From assembly GCF_018882445.1 (NCBI RefSeq), contig NZ_JACVOM010000003.1, positions 186,001 through 250,000 on the forward strand: DNA of 64,000 bases, given 5' to 3'. Position numbers and translations under genes: made by a program. Shown here in pieces: positions 19,962 through 29,981 of this stretch. Position 1 is the first letter of the stretch; each line of letters begins with the position of its first letter. The stretch is from Polynucleobacter sp. 15G-AUS-farblos. GTDB taxonomy: Bacteria > Pseudomonadota > Gammaproteobacteria > Burkholderiales > Burkholderiaceae. The notes under the pieces are model-generated. The model was not told where the DNA came from and made no database searches. It saw only the letters and a program-made list of their open reading frames with translations.

Positions 19962-21482
19962 ATGGCAACGAACTATCTAAAGAAAATTTTATCGGCTCGC
20001 GTCTATGACGTGGCTAGAGAAACTGAGCTCCAACTAGCCCCCGAACTCAGTAAGCGCTTAGGTAATCAGGTTTTGCTGAAAAGAGAGGATAACCAGCCGG
20101 TTTTTTCCTTCAAACTGCGTGGCGCCTATAACAAAATGGCCCATTTAAGTCCTGAGGCTCTGAAACGCGGGGTAATCGCAGCTTCAGCAGGCAATCATGC
20201 CCAAGGGGTAGCCCTTTCTGCCTCCAAAATGAAATGCAAGGCCGTCATAGTGATGCCGGTAACGACTCCAAGCGTCAAAATCGATGCTGTCAAAGCCCGT
20301 GGGGGCTCTTGGGTAGAGGTGATCCTGCATGGAGAGTCTTATAGTGATGCCTTTAAGCATGCTGAGCTTTTAGAGAAAAAACGTGGACTGACCTTTGTGC
20401 ATCCCTTTGATGATCCTGATGTCATTGCAGGTCAAGGAACAATCGCTCAAGAAATTTTTCAGCAATACCAAGAACCTATTGAAGCCGTCTTTGTTGCCAT
20501 TGGCGGTGGCGGTCTCATTGCTGGTATTGGCGAATATGTCAAAGCAGTTAGTCCTAAGACAAAAGTGATCGGTGTGCAGGCCTCAGATTCTGATGCCATG
20601 AAACGCTCACTCAAAGCAAACAAGCGCATTGAAATGAAAGATGTGGGTTTGTTCTCTGACGGTACTGCAGTCAAATTAGTTGGTAAAGAAACTTTCCGCA
20701 TCTGCAAAAAAGTAGTGGATGACATCATCACTGTGGATACCGATGAAATCTGCGCTGCAATCAACGACGTCTTTACAGATACACGGAGCATTCTTGAGCC
20801 TGCAGGCGCCCTAGCTATTGCTGGCATGAAGAAGTATGTAGAGAAACATCGCACTAAGAAGAAGACATTAGTTGCTGTTGCTTGCGGCGCCAACATGAAC
20901 TTTAGTCGCCTGCGTTTTGTGGCAGAACGTGCTGATGTTGGTGAATTCCGTGAAGCCGTATTTGCTGTCACGATTCCTGAAGAGCGAGGATCTTTTAAAC
21001 GCTTTTGCGAGCTACTAGGTAAGCGTAATGTCACGGAGTTTAACTATCGCATTGGCGATCAAAGTGAAGCCCATATCTTTGTTGGTATCAGTACTCAAAA
21101 GGCTGGTGATAGCGAAGCAATTGCGAAGCATTTTCGTAAAGCAAAGTTTGCAACTATCGACCTCACTCATGATGAGCTAGCTAAGTCCCATCTACGCCAT
21201 ATGGTTGGTGGTCACTCTGCACTTGCTAAAGATGAATTACTTTACCGCTTTGAGTTTCCGGAACGTCCTGGTGCTTTGATGAAGTTTTTAACAAGCATGG
21301 CGCCTAACTGGAATATCAGTTTGTTCCATTACCGCAATCACGGCGCTGACTATGGACGCATTTTGATTGGTATTCAGGTACCCAAGAACGAACAGCAAAA
21401 ATTCCAGAAATTCTTGGCGACCCTAGGATATCCTCATTGGGATGAAACCCATAATCCGGCGTATCGATTATTTCTAAAATGA
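19962..21482 (+). CDS. ilvA: threonine dehydratase (biosynthetic)
   Basis: PLP enzyme that deaminates threonine to 2-oxobutanoate, the first step of isoleucine synthesis. The PLP lysine is K51 in FSFKLRGAYNKM, and the phosphate-binding loop GGGGLIAGIG is near residue 187. Two C-terminal ACT-like regulatory domains (about 325-500, with ERPGALMKF) mark the long, isoleucine-inhibited form; 506 residues is the normal size. It is divergent from the DUF3683 gene, and its stop lies 14 bases before the 5'-nucleotidase gene. Confidence 0.96.
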   Translation: MATNYLKKILSARVYDVARETELQLAPELSKRLGNQVLLKREDNQPVFSFKLRGAYNKMAHLSPEALKRGVIAASAGNHAQGVALSASKMKCKAVIVMPVTTPSVKIDAVKARGGSWVEVILHGESYSDAFKHAELLEKKRGLTFVHPFDDPDVIAGQGTIAQEIFQQYQEPIEAVFVAIGGGGLIAGIGEYVKAVSPKTKVIGVQASDSDAMKRSLKANKRIEMKDVGLFSDGTAVKLVGKETFRICKKVVDDIITVDTDEICAAINDVFTDTRSILEPAGALAIAGMKKYVEKHRTKKKTLVAVACGANMNFSRLRFVAERADVGEFREAVFAVTIPEERGSFKRFCELLGKRNVTEFNYRIGDQSEAHIFVGISTQKAGDSEAIAKHFRKAKFATIDLTHDELAKSHLRHMVGGHSALAKDELLYRFEFPERPGALMKFLTSMAPNWNISLFHYRNHGADYGRILIGIQVPKNEQQKFQKFLATLGYPHWDETHNPAYRLFLK

Positions 21483-21496
21483 GATGAATTCGTAAG

Positions 21497-22408
21497 ATGT
21501 CATACACACTGACCGGAAAACTTGTTGTAGCGATTTCATCGCGGGCACTCTTTGATTTTGAAGAGGAGAATCGCATCTTTGAATCTGCTGATGACAGCGC
21601 CTACATGAAGCTACAGTTAGAGCGTCTAGGTGAGGCAGCCCAGACAGGTGTGGCCTTCCCCCTAGTCAAGAAGCTCCTTGCTTTTAATGAAGAAGGTGAA
21701 CAGCGTGTTGAGGTGGTGATTCTTTCGCGCAATGACCCAGTCAGCGGCTTACGTGTGTTCCGCTCCGCCGAACACCATGGCTTGCATCTTGAGCGTGGCG
21801 TATTTACACGTGGCCGACCTCCTTATCACTACCTGCGTTCATTGCATGCCAACCTCTTTTTGTCTGCTAATGAAGATGATGTGAGAGCAACCATTGATGC
21901 AGGCTTTCCAGCTGCACGGGTTTATCCAGAGTCAAGCAAAACAGCTGAGTCACATCCTAAAGAAATCCGCATTGCATTTGACGGAGACGCCGTTCTGTTT
22001 TCTGATGAAGCTGAACAGGTATTCCAGAAAAAGGGATTAGAGGCTTTTGTTGACCACGAAAGTAAAAAAGTCGATATCCCTTTGCCTCCAGGACCCTTCA
22101 AGCCTTTGCTAGAAGCACTACATAGACTTCAGCGCTCTACCAGTGAAAACGGCATGCGTATTCGAACCGCCTTAGTCACAGCTCGCTCAGCACCCGCGCA
22201 TGAACGTGCCATTCGGACCCTTATGGCATGGGGCGTGGATGTTGATGAAGCCATGTTCTTGGGTGGCCTATCCAAGAGTGAATTCTTACGCGAATTCGAG
22301 CCGGACTTTTTCTTTGATGATCAAACAGGCCATTGCCAATCTGCTGCTAGCGTCGCCCCAACAGGACACGTTGTCTCTGGCGTTTCTAACAAACCCAAAA
22401 ATAAGTAG
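21497..22408 (+). CDS. 5'-nucleotidase (cytosolic NT5C1-like family)
   Basis: A 303-residue member of the 5'-nucleotidase family related to cytosolic nucleotidase 1A, a HAD-type phosphatase that hydrolyses nucleoside monophosphates. Visible family elements include VAISSRALFDFEEENR near the start, SRNDPVSGLRVF, FDGDAVLFSDEAE (HAD-like aspartates) and FFDDQTGHC near the end. No signal peptide, so cytoplasmic. It follows ilvA by 14 bases and precedes queF by 20, likely one transcript. Substrate preference cannot be read from sequence. Confidence 0.8.
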   Translation: MSYTLTGKLVVAISSRALFDFEEENRIFESADDSAYMKLQLERLGEAAQTGVAFPLVKKLLAFNEEGEQRVEVVILSRNDPVSGLRVFRSAEHHGLHLERGVFTRGRPPYHYLRSLHANLFLSANEDDVRATIDAGFPAARVYPESSKTAESHPKEIRIAFDGDAVLFSDEAEQVFQKKGLEAFVDHESKKVDIPLPPGPFKPLLEALHRLQRSTSENGMRIRTALVTARSAPAHERAIRTLMAWGVDVDEAMFLGGLSKSEFLREFEPDFFFDDQTGHCQSAASVAPTGHVVSGVSNKPKNK

Positions 22409-22428
22409 CATTCACTTTTTTTTATTCC

Positions 22429-23256
22429 ATGGCTACATTACCACTCGGTCAGTCCACGCAATATCCAGATCAATATGATCCAGGCTTGCTCTTTCAGATT
22501 CCGCGTACAGAAAACCGCCTGAAATTAGGCATCAAAGAAAATCAAGCCTTGCCATTTGTCGGTGTTGATATCTGGAATGCATTTGAGTTGAGTTGGTTAA
22601 ACCCTAAAGGTAAACCTCAAATCGCTTTAGCTGAATTTCAGATTCCGGCAGATTCACCGCACATGATTGAATCAAAATCTTTCAAGCTCTACCTCAACAG
22701 CCTCAACAATGCGTACTTTGCTGATGAAAATGAACTACGTGAACGACTGATCGCTGATTTATCTGCAGCAGCCGGCAGCAAGATCACTGCGCGTATCCAA
22801 GCAAACGAGACGATTGCCAAAAAGGGTATGCAAGAAATGGGTGGGGTTTTATTGGATCGTCTAGATATTGAGATTGATCCGCGTATTCCAGCCGATCCCT
22901 CTTTACTGGGTGTTAATGAAGACTTTGGCCCCATTGAGCAATGTCTTGTTTCTCATTTACTCAAATCCAATTGCCCCGTCACAGGCCAACCTGATTGGGC
23001 TAGCGTACAAATTCGCTACCAAGGTCGTCCGATTTTGGAAGAAGGATTACTGCGCTATCTGATTGGCTTTAGGCAATTAGGTGAGTTTCACGAGCATTGT
23101 GTTGAAACGATTTTTAGCGACATCAAACGTGAATGCAAGCCTGACAAGCTATCAGTCTATGCACGCTACACCAGACGCGGAGGACTTGATATCAACCCTT
23201 TCCGCACAGATCACAATGCTCCTTGGCCTGACAATACTCGTCACGCCCGTCAGTAA
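22429..23256 (+). CDS. queF: NADPH-dependent 7-cyano-7-deazaguanine reductase
   Basis: Reduces preQ0 to preQ1 in queuosine tRNA modification. The 275-residue size marks the bimodular (YqcD/E. coli) type. The catalytic cysteine is in LKSNCPVTGQPDW near residue 183, and the substrate-binding FHEHCVE and the E(S/L)KSFKLYLNS motif near residue 78 are present. No strong ribosome site precedes the ATG. It ends 24 bases before a strong bidirectional terminator that separates it from the convergent ssb gene. Confidence 0.95.
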   Translation: MATLPLGQSTQYPDQYDPGLLFQIPRTENRLKLGIKENQALPFVGVDIWNAFELSWLNPKGKPQIALAEFQIPADSPHMIESKSFKLYLNSLNNAYFADENELRERLIADLSAAAGSKITARIQANETIAKKGMQEMGGVLLDRLDIEIDPRIPADPSLLGVNEDFGPIEQCLVSHLLKSNCPVTGQPDWASVQIRYQGRPILEEGLLRYLIGFRQLGEFHEHCVETIFSDIKRECKPDKLSVYARYTRRGGLDINPFRTDHNAPWPDNTRHARQ

Positions 23257-23280
23257 TGATTTAAAAGATTGCGGCAATAA

Positions 23281-23316
23281 AAAACCCCTTGTAGGAATTC
23301 CTAGAAGGGGTTTTTT
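23281..23316. terminator. bidirectional terminator between queF and ssb
   Basis: Stem AAAACCCCTT (23281-23290) with AAGGGGTTTT (23305-23314), extended inside by the palindrome TAGGAATTCCTA, and flanked by T-run and A-run on the two sides. It serves both convergent genes. Confidence 0.88.
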
Positions 23317-23332
23317 ATTAATGCAGTGTTAC

Positions 23333-23788
23333 TTAAAACGGAATGTCGTCATCCATGGCACCGAGTGAAGCAGCGTTTGAAGCTGCTGGTGCTGATTGCT
23401 CAGAAGGCTTAGAACGACTGTAACTTTCGCCACCATCACCACCGCCACCTACAGGCTTACCACCAAGCATTTGCATGGTTTCTGCCACGATTTCGGTTGA
23501 ATACTTTTCTTGGCCACTAGCATCAGTCCATTTACGCGTACGCAAACGACCTTCAACATATACCTGTGAACCTTTTTTAAGATATTGACCAGCGATTTCT
23601 GCAAGCTTTCCAAAGAAGGCAACACGATGCCATTCTGTGGTTTCTTTCATTTCACCAGTTTGCTTGTCTTTGTAACGATCAGATGTTGCTACTGAAATAT
23701 TTGTAACGGCGTCGCCGCTTGGCATGTAACGTGTTTCTGGATCGCGTCCTACGTTACCTACGATGATGACTTTATTTACCGAAGCCAT
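23333..23788 (-). CDS. ssb: single-stranded DNA-binding protein
   Basis: A 151-residue SSB with an N-terminal OB-fold (about 1-110, beginning [17 protein letters not shown]), a glycine/serine/proline-rich linker and the conserved acidic tip DDDIPF used to bind partner proteins at replication forks. It lies downstream of an MFS transporter gene on the same strand. The 81-base gap before it shows no clear LexA box. It ends at a strong terminator. Confidence 0.97.
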   Translation of the reverse strand: MASVNKVIIVGNVGRDPETRYMPSGDAVTNISVATSDRYKDKQTGEMKETTEWHRVAFFGKLAEIAGQYLKKGSQVYVEGRLRTRKWTDASGQEKYSTEIVAETMQMLGGKPVGGGGDGGESYSRSKPSEQSAPAASNAASLGAMDDDIPF

Positions 23789-23869
23789 GTTGTCTCCCGA
23801 AGAAAAATACTACTGTTATTACTACTCAAAAATGAACTACTTACTTTAATTAAATCAATCCAGCTACGG

Positions 23870-25054
23870 CTATGTCTTTAGGGCTACATCCTTTGATTCT
23901 GTTGCTCTGCTTGGCATTTCACCCATCGACCAAGCAATTATAAGCCAGCCAACTAACATGGCCGCACCCGCTACAAAGACTGATAAATCACCATGGCTAT
24001 CCATTAAATAACCCCCTAGTAATGCACCTGAAAAGAGGCCGATGGATTGTGTAGTGTTGTAAACACCCAAAGCGGTTCCCTTTGATTCTTTTGCATAACG
24101 AGTCACTAGTGATGGTTGTAGAGCCTCTAGTAGATTAAAGCCCACAAAGTAAACCAATAATGCGATAGCGATAAGAGTTACGGATGAAGCTTGCGTAAAG
24201 ATAATCTCTGCGGCCAAGAGAAAAATAATGGCAATCAATAGCACTTGTCGTATGCGCTGTTTTTTCTCGCCGTAAATTAAAAGAGGGACCATAAATACAA
24301 AAGAAAGTAAAACAACTGAGAGATAAATTTGCCAATGCGCAGAGAGTGGAAAGCCTGCTTGCTCTAATAAACGGGGCACCACTAAAAACATGGCTACTTG
24401 GGTGGCGTTTAATACAAATACACCAACGTTTAAGCGCATGAGCTCTGGTCGAAGAAACACGACTTTTAGCGTCTCTTGTTTCACTTTTACTTCAGGCATA
24501 TTGCTTGGCAATACAAAATATGCCACCAACATCGCTATTACTCCCAAGAATGCCAGGACCACAAACATGCCACTTAAGCTAATCATGCGATAAAGGGGGG
24601 AGGCAACCACGAGGGAAATGGCAAATGAAAGAGAAATGCTGGCACCCACTAAGGCCATTGCTTTGCTGCGCACCTGCTCACGAGTCAGATCAGCAACCCA
24701 TGCAGAAACAGCAGCAGAAATTGCTCCAGCACCCATGACACCCCTACCAATGGCAATCCACAGCAAATCATCCTTAGTTGCACAAATCAAGGCGCCCGCG
24801 ACAAATAGGGACAGCCCCCATAGAACCACCTTTTTACGGCCGATTTGATCAGAAAGCCTGCCCAAGGGAATGTGAAAGCAAGCCTGGACAATATTGAACA
24901 TCCCCAATGCAAGCCCTATTAGAAAGGCTTGATCGCCACCGGGTAGGTCTTTGGCGTGAATACTAAAAACGGGCAAAAGCAAAAAAAGGCCCAACATACG
25001 GAGGCCAAAGATGCCTGCTAAGGCCAGAGTGGAGCGAAGTTCAGAAGAATTCAT
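23870..25054 (-). CDS. MFS transporter
   Basis: A 394-residue major facilitator protein with about twelve hydrophobic segments. The loop 2-3 motif appears as GRLSDQIGRKKV near residue 63, and a charged central loop near residue 195 separates the halves. Start MNSSELRSTLALAGIFGLRMLG and this position between ssb and a divergent uvrA are common in betaproteobacteria. The substrate is unknown; multidrug or metabolite efflux is likely by family. Only 37 bases separate its start from uvrA, so the two promoters must overlap. Confidence 0.85.
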   Translation of the reverse strand: MNSSELRSTLALAGIFGLRMLGLFLLLPVFSIHAKDLPGGDQAFLIGLALGMFNIVQACFHIPLGRLSDQIGRKKVVLWGLSLFVAGALICATKDDLLWIAIGRGVMGAGAISAAVSAWVADLTREQVRSKAMALVGASISLSFAISLVVASPLYRMISLSGMFVVLAFLGVIAMLVAYFVLPSNMPEVKVKQETLKVVFLRPELMRLNVGVFVLNATQVAMFLVVPRLLEQAGFPLSAHWQIYLSVVLLSFVFMVPLLIYGEKKQRIRQVLLIAIIFLLAAEIIFTQASSVTLIAIALLVYFVGFNLLEALQPSLVTRYAKESKGTALGVYNTTQSIGLFSGALLGGYLMDSHGDLSVFVAGAAMLVGWLIIAWSMGEMPSRATESKDVALKT

Positions 25055-25091
25055 GGGAAAGAGCTATATTAACAAGTTACGCTAAAAAATC

Positions 25092-27980
25092 ATGAATAAC
25101 GAAATTAAGATCCGCGGTGCCCGCACCCACAACCTCAAAAACATCAATCTAGATATCCCTAGAGAGAAATTGGTCGTTCTCACTGGCTTATCTGGATCTG
25201 GCAAAAGCTCTCTTGCTTTTGATACCTTATATGCCGAAGGTCAGCGACGCTATGTTGAATCACTGTCTGCTTATGCACGTCAGTTTTTGCAACTCATGGA
25301 AAAGCCAGACGTCGACACGATCGAAGGTTTATCGCCAGCAATTTCGATTGAACAAAAAGCAACCAGTCATAACCCTCGTTCAACTGTAGGTACGGTTACC
25401 GAGATTCATGATTACCTCCGACTGTTGTTTGCACGCGCGGGTACCCCTCACTGCCCAGATCACGACCTGCCATTAGAAGCGCAAAGTGTTTCACAAATGG
25501 TGGATACCGTACTGTCAATGCCCGAAGATACTAAGCTCATGATTCTGGCGCCAGTCATCAGCGAGCGTAAAGGCGAATTCGTAGATCTCTTCCAAGACCT
25601 GCAGGCACAAGGCTTTGTGCGCTTTAGAGTTCGCTCTGGTGGCGGCACCACTAATACTGCTAAAGCAGAAATCTTTGAAGTTGACCAACTGCCAACGCTT
25701 AAGAAAAACGATAAGCACTCTATTGAAGTCGTAGTAGATCGCATTAAAGTTCGTCCAGATATTCAACAACGTCTTGCTGAGTCTTTTGAAACAGCTCTGC
25801 GTTTAGCAGATGGTAAAGCAATGATTGTGGACATGGATACTGGCAAAGAGATGATTTTCTCAAGCAAGTTTGCTTGTCCAGTCTGCTCATACTCATTACA
25901 AGAACTAGAGCCTCGTCTCTTCTCTTTTAATAATCCCATGGGCGCTTGCCCTTCTTGCGATGGCCTAGGTCATCAGTCTTTCTTTGACCCCAAACGCATC
26001 GTGGCTCATCCTGATTTATCGCTAGCGTCTGGTGCCATCAAAGGTTGGGATCGTCGCAATCAGTTCTATTTCAAGCTATTACAGACTCTTGCTAAGCATG
26101 GTGGCTTTGATGTTGAAAAGCCGTTTGAGACCTTATCCAAAAAACAGCAAGACTTGATCTTATTAGGTTCGGGCGATATCACCATCCCATTTGAATACAT
26201 TAATGAGCGCGGTAAAAACAGTATTCGGGAACACGCTTTTGAAGGAATAGTTGCGAACTTTGAAAGACGTTACCGCGAAACAGACTCGATGACAGTTCGC
26301 GAGGAACTCTCGCGCTATCAGAATGTTCAAACTTGCCCAGCATGTAATGGCAGTCGTTTACGTAAAGAGGCGCGCTTTGTCAAAGTGGGTGAGAAAAAAC
26401 AATCTCGCGCCATTTATGAAATCAGTGCTTTACCTCTGAAGGAAGCGAAAGAATATTTTGAAGCCCTTGAACTCAAAGGCGCAAAAAGAGAGATCGCTGA
26501 CAAAATCGTAAAAGAAATCAGCGCACGTCTTCGCTTTTTGAATGACGTTGGTCTTGACTACCTCTCACTTGAGCGTAGCGCCGATACCCTGTCTGGAGGG
26601 GAAGCGCAGCGTATTCGCCTTGCATCCCAGATTGGCTCTGGCCTCACGGGCGTGATGTATGTTCTAGATGAACCCTCTATTGGCTTGCATCAACGGGATA
26701 ATGATCGCCTTATTGGGACTCTCAAACATTTGCGTGACCTTGGTAATAGCGTTCTAGTTGTAGAGCACGATGAAGACATGATTCGTGCCTCTGACTGGGT
26801 TATTGATATCGGCCCTGGTGCTGGCATTCACGGTGGTGAAGTGGTGGCACAAGGTACTCCTGACGAAGTCGAGGCCAATCCCAACTCGCTCACTGGAGCT
26901 TATCTAGCAGGACGCGAAGCGATTGCGGTTCCTGAAAAACGGATTCCGGTAAATGATCGCTTTTTAGAAATCATTGGTGCACGCGGCAATAACCTGCAAT
27001 CAGTTCATGCCAAGATTCCAGTTGGATTATTAACTTGCGTTACGGGTGTTTCAGGCTCTGGTAAATCCACTTTGATTAATGACACTCTGCACCATGCAGT
27101 AGCGCAACACTTATATGGCTCAAACGCTGAGCCAGCAGCGCATGACACCATGAAAGGCCTTGAGTACTTTGACAAAGTAATTAGTGTTGATCAATCACCG
27201 ATTGGTAGAACTCCTCGCTCAAATCCAGCAACCTACACCGGGCTGTTTACGCCAATTAGAGAGCTCTTTGCAGGCGTACCTGCTTCACGTGAGCGCGGCT
27301 ATGAAGCTGGTCGCTTCTCCTTTAACGTGAAAGGGGGTCGCTGCGACTCCTGTGAAGGTGATGGCGTTCTTAAAGTGGAGATGCATTTCTTACCAGACGT
27401 CTATGTGCCTTGTGATGTTTGTCATGGCAAGCGTTATAACCGCGAAACTTTAGATATTCGCTACAAAGGTAAAAACATTCATGAAGTGCTATCGATGACC
27501 ATCGAACAAGCGCATGAATTCTTCGAGGCAGTCCCTGTTGTCAAACGCAAACTCAAAACATTGCTAGACGTAGGCTTGGGTTATGTAAAGCTTGGACAAA
27601 GTGCCACAACCCTCTCTGGTGGTGAAGCACAGCGGGTCAAACTCTCACTTGAACTATCTAAACGCGATACCGGCAGAACACTCTATATCCTCGACGAGCC
27701 AACAACCGGTTTGCACTTCCATGATATTCAGCTCTTGCTCACTGTGATTCAGACTTTGAAGAAACAAGGTAATACCATCGTCATCATTGAGCACAACTTA
27801 GATGTGATCAAAACAGCGGATTGGATTATTGACCTCGGACCCAAAGGCGGCGCTGGCGGTGGCCAGATTATCGCCACAGGAACTCCAGAAGAGGTTGCTA
27901 AGAATGAGGCGAGCTTTACTGGCCACTACTTGGCGCCACTATTGACTCGTAAGGCTGTGCCTGCCAAGAAAAAGAAATAA
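25092..27980 (+). CDS. uvrA: excinuclease ABC subunit A
   Basis: Damage-recognition ATPase of nucleotide excision repair, 962 residues, full length. Two ABC modules: Walker [10 protein letters not shown] near residue 32 and GVSGSGKST near residue 655, with signatures [10 protein letters not shown] and [10 protein letters not shown]. Zinc sites: CPVCSYS...CPSC in the first module and CDSCEGDG...CDVC in the second. Ends with a basic tail AVPAKKKK. The short upstream region shows no CTGT-N8-ACAG LexA box, so SOS control is not supported by this sequence. It converges with the kefB-type gene, with seven bases between stops. Confidence 0.98.
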   Translation: MNNEIKIRGARTHNLKNINLDIPREKLVVLTGLSGSGKSSLAFDTLYAEGQRRYVESLSAYARQFLQLMEKPDVDTIEGLSPAISIEQKATSHNPRSTVGTVTEIHDYLRLLFARAGTPHCPDHDLPLEAQSVSQMVDTVLSMPEDTKLMILAPVISERKGEFVDLFQDLQAQGFVRFRVRSGGGTTNTAKAEIFEVDQLPTLKKNDKHSIEVVVDRIKVRPDIQQRLAESFETALRLADGKAMIVDMDTGKEMIFSSKFACPVCSYSLQELEPRLFSFNNPMGACPSCDGLGHQSFFDPKRIVAHPDLSLASGAIKGWDRRNQFYFKLLQTLAKHGGFDVEKPFETLSKKQQDLILLGSGDITIPFEYINERGKNSIREHAFEGIVANFERRYRETDSMTVREELSRYQNVQTCPACNGSRLRKEARFVKVGEKKQSRAIYEISALPLKEAKEYFEALELKGAKREIADKIVKEISARLRFLNDVGLDYLSLERSADTLSGGEAQRIRLASQIGSGLTGVMYVLDEPSIGLHQRDNDRLIGTLKHLRDLGNSVLVVEHDEDMIRASDWVIDIGPGAGIHGGEVVAQGTPDEVEANPNSLTGAYLAGREAIAVPEKRIPVNDRFLEIIGARGNNLQSVHAKIPVGLLTCVTGVSGSGKSTLINDTLHHAVAQHLYGSNAEPAAHDTMKGLEYFDKVISVDQSPIGRTPRSNPATYTGLFTPIRELFAGVPASRERGYEAGRFSFNVKGGRCDSCEGDGVLKVEMHFLPDVYVPCDVCHGKRYNRETLDIRYKGKNIHEVLSMTIEQAHEFFEAVPVVKRKLKTLLDVGLGYVKLGQSATTLSGGEAQRVKLSLELSKRDTGRTLYILDEPTTGLHFHDIQLLLTVIQTLKKQGNTIVIIEHNLDVIKTADWIIDLGPKGGAGGGQIIATGTPEEVAKNEASFTGHYLAPLLTRKAVPAKKKK

Positions 27981-27987
27981 ACCGATC

Positions 27988-29970
27988 TCAGAGTAATTTA
28001 GCTTCTGCTAAATCGGTCGCCTCTGAATTGCCTGAGATCACTAAAATATCATTGGCCTCTAATTGCAAATCGGGTGATAGGGGGAGTTTCACATAATCAG
28101 CGTTGCTACCCTTGCGTCTCACAGCCTGAACGCTGACGCCCTCATTCTCTAGATGGAGCTCGCCCAAGGTTTTACCAACTGCCTGGGATTTTGGTAACAA
28201 AGTAATCGAGTGTAATCTCCAGGATTCATTAGAACCAAAATCATCATCAGCTGACCCGCGGAAGTAGCCCCTCAACAAGCTATAGCGCTCTTCTCTTGCA
28301 GTAGTAATTCTTCTAACCACCTTACGCATGGGTACACCCATAATTAATAGAACATGGGAGGCAATCATCAAACTACCTTCAATGAGCTCAGGCACTACTT
28401 CAGTTGCGCCAGCTGCCTGTAGCTTGGCAATATCTGCATCATCTCGTGTACGTACCAGTACTGTCATGCCGGGACGTAAATGCTCTACCTGTCTTAGAAC
28501 GCGCAAACTGGCGGCAGTATCAGCGTAGGTAATCACGACAGCCTTGGCTCTATTAAGGCCTGCTGCATTTAAATAATTTTCACGACTAGCATCACCGTAA
28601 ACTACATTGTCACCGGCAGCTGCAGCCTCTTTCACCCGATCTGGATCTAAGTCCAAAGCAATATAAGGAATCTTTTCTTGATCCAGCATGCGTGCCAAAC
28701 TTTGGCCAGATCTTCCAAAGCCGCAAATAATGACATGGTTCTCATTACGAACGCTTTTAGCAGCAACACGCGTTAATGCTAGTGATTGCAATAGCCACTC
28801 ATTACTAGAAAAACGCATCGCTATACGATCGCTATATTCAATTAAGAATGGCGCACAGAACATCGAGAGCAACATCGCCGCCAATACCGCTTGACTTAAT
28901 ACCGGATCAATTAAGTCCAAGCCGTCAATTTGATTGAGCAATACAAATCCGAATTCACCGGCTTGTGCCAAACATAAGCCGGTGCGAATCGACACGCCAA
29001 GGCTTGAACCAAAGGCGCGAGACAGAATGGCGATCAAACCAAACTTAAATAACAAGGGGCCAATCAGCAGCAGCAAAACCAAGACCCACTGCTCACGAAT
29101 GACATTGAAATCCAACAACATGCCAATCGTAATAAAGAAGAGTCCGAGCAGAACGTCACGGAATGGTTTGACGTCCTCCTCAACTTGATGACGATAGGGC
29201 GTTTCCGAAATCAACATGCCTGCAAGGAATGCGCCGAGCGCGAGTGACAAACCAAAATGCTCTGTTAAACCGGCCATACCCAACACAATGAGCAAGAGAT
29301 TCAGCATGAATAATTCTTGTGAGCGTAGCTTGGCTACTAACTTAAACCAGCGACTCATCAATGTTTGGCCGATGAAGAAAATCAGCACCAGAGCAATCAT
29401 GATTTTGATTGAGGCCGTTGTTAGCGCAACAAATAGGTCGGCAGAATTTTTTCCCAAGGAAGGCAATAAGATCAATAAGAAGACCACTGCCAAATCTTGG
29501 AACAGCAAAATACCGACCACATTACGTCCATGCTCTGCTTCTAACTCAGAGCGATCAGAAATCAGTTTGGTCACAATTGCAGTGGAGGACATCGCTAAGG
29601 CACCACCTAAAGCAATAGCTGCATGCCAAGAAATGGGATAAATCCAGTTCATGAGAAGGCTGGCCGGAACGGCCAACAACATCGTCAAGACCACCTGACT
29701 TCCGCCAAGACCAAAAACGATCCCGCGCATTGCCCTTAGCTTATGAAGGTTAAATTCCAGGCCAATGGAGAACATCAAGAAAACCACCCCAAATTCCGCT
29801 AAATACTTGACGGTGGCCGAATCATTTGCCAAACCTAGGGCGTGGGGTCCAATCAAGACGCCAATGGCCAAATAGCCCAAAATAGGGGGTAAGCCAAAAT
29901 AGCGGAAAATAACCACTCCGGCCACACCAGAGGCCAAGAGAATGAGAGTTAACTGAAGGACTGACGGCAT
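27988..29970 (-). CDS. KefB-type monovalent cation:proton antiporter (CPA2)
   Basis: A 660-residue inner-membrane antiporter. The N-terminal 380 residues hold about twelve membrane segments with LGYLAIGVLIGPHALG and FSIGLEFN, typical of CPA2. A RCK/TrkA-N domain follows (VIICGFGRSGQSLARML near residue 417) that binds nucleotide or glutathione adducts in relatives, and then a TrkA-C domain (about 575-655). E. coli YbaL and KefB/KefC are relatives; potassium efflux coupled to protons is likely. It is divergent from kdsD with only 11 bases between the two start codons. Confidence 0.88.
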   Translation of the reverse strand: MPSVLQLTLILLASGVAGVVIFRYFGLPPILGYLAIGVLIGPHALGLANDSATVKYLAEFGVVFLMFSIGLEFNLHKLRAMRGIVFGLGGSQVVLTMLLAVPASLLMNWIYPISWHAAIALGGALAMSSTAIVTKLISDRSELEAEHGRNVVGILLFQDLAVVFLLILLPSLGKNSADLFVALTTASIKIMIALVLIFFIGQTLMSRWFKLVAKLRSQELFMLNLLLIVLGMAGLTEHFGLSLALGAFLAGMLISETPYRHQVEEDVKPFRDVLLGLFFITIGMLLDFNVIREQWVLVLLLLIGPLLFKFGLIAILSRAFGSSLGVSIRTGLCLAQAGEFGFVLLNQIDGLDLIDPVLSQAVLAAMLLSMFCAPFLIEYSDRIAMRFSSNEWLLQSLALTRVAAKSVRNENHVIICGFGRSGQSLARMLDQEKIPYIALDLDPDRVKEAAAAGDNVVYGDASRENYLNAAGLNRAKAVVITYADTAASLRVLRQVEHLRPGMTVLVRTRDDADIAKLQAAGATEVVPELIEGSLMIASHVLLIMGVPMRKVVRRITTAREERYSLLRGYFRGSADDDFGSNESWRLHSITLLPKSQAVGKTLGELHLENEGVSVQAVRRKGSNADYVKLPLSPDLQLEANDILVISGNSEATDLAEAKLL

Positions 29971-29981
29971 ATACTTACTCG

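Noticed and set aside
20459..21034. A 191-codon open frame opposite ilvA
   Set aside because: Antisense to a well-conserved enzyme; translation shows no domain and no ribosome site.
25055..25091. Possible LexA box upstream of uvrA
   Set aside because: I looked for CTGT-N8-ACAG in the short gap and found none; the same was true upstream of ssb (23789-23869).
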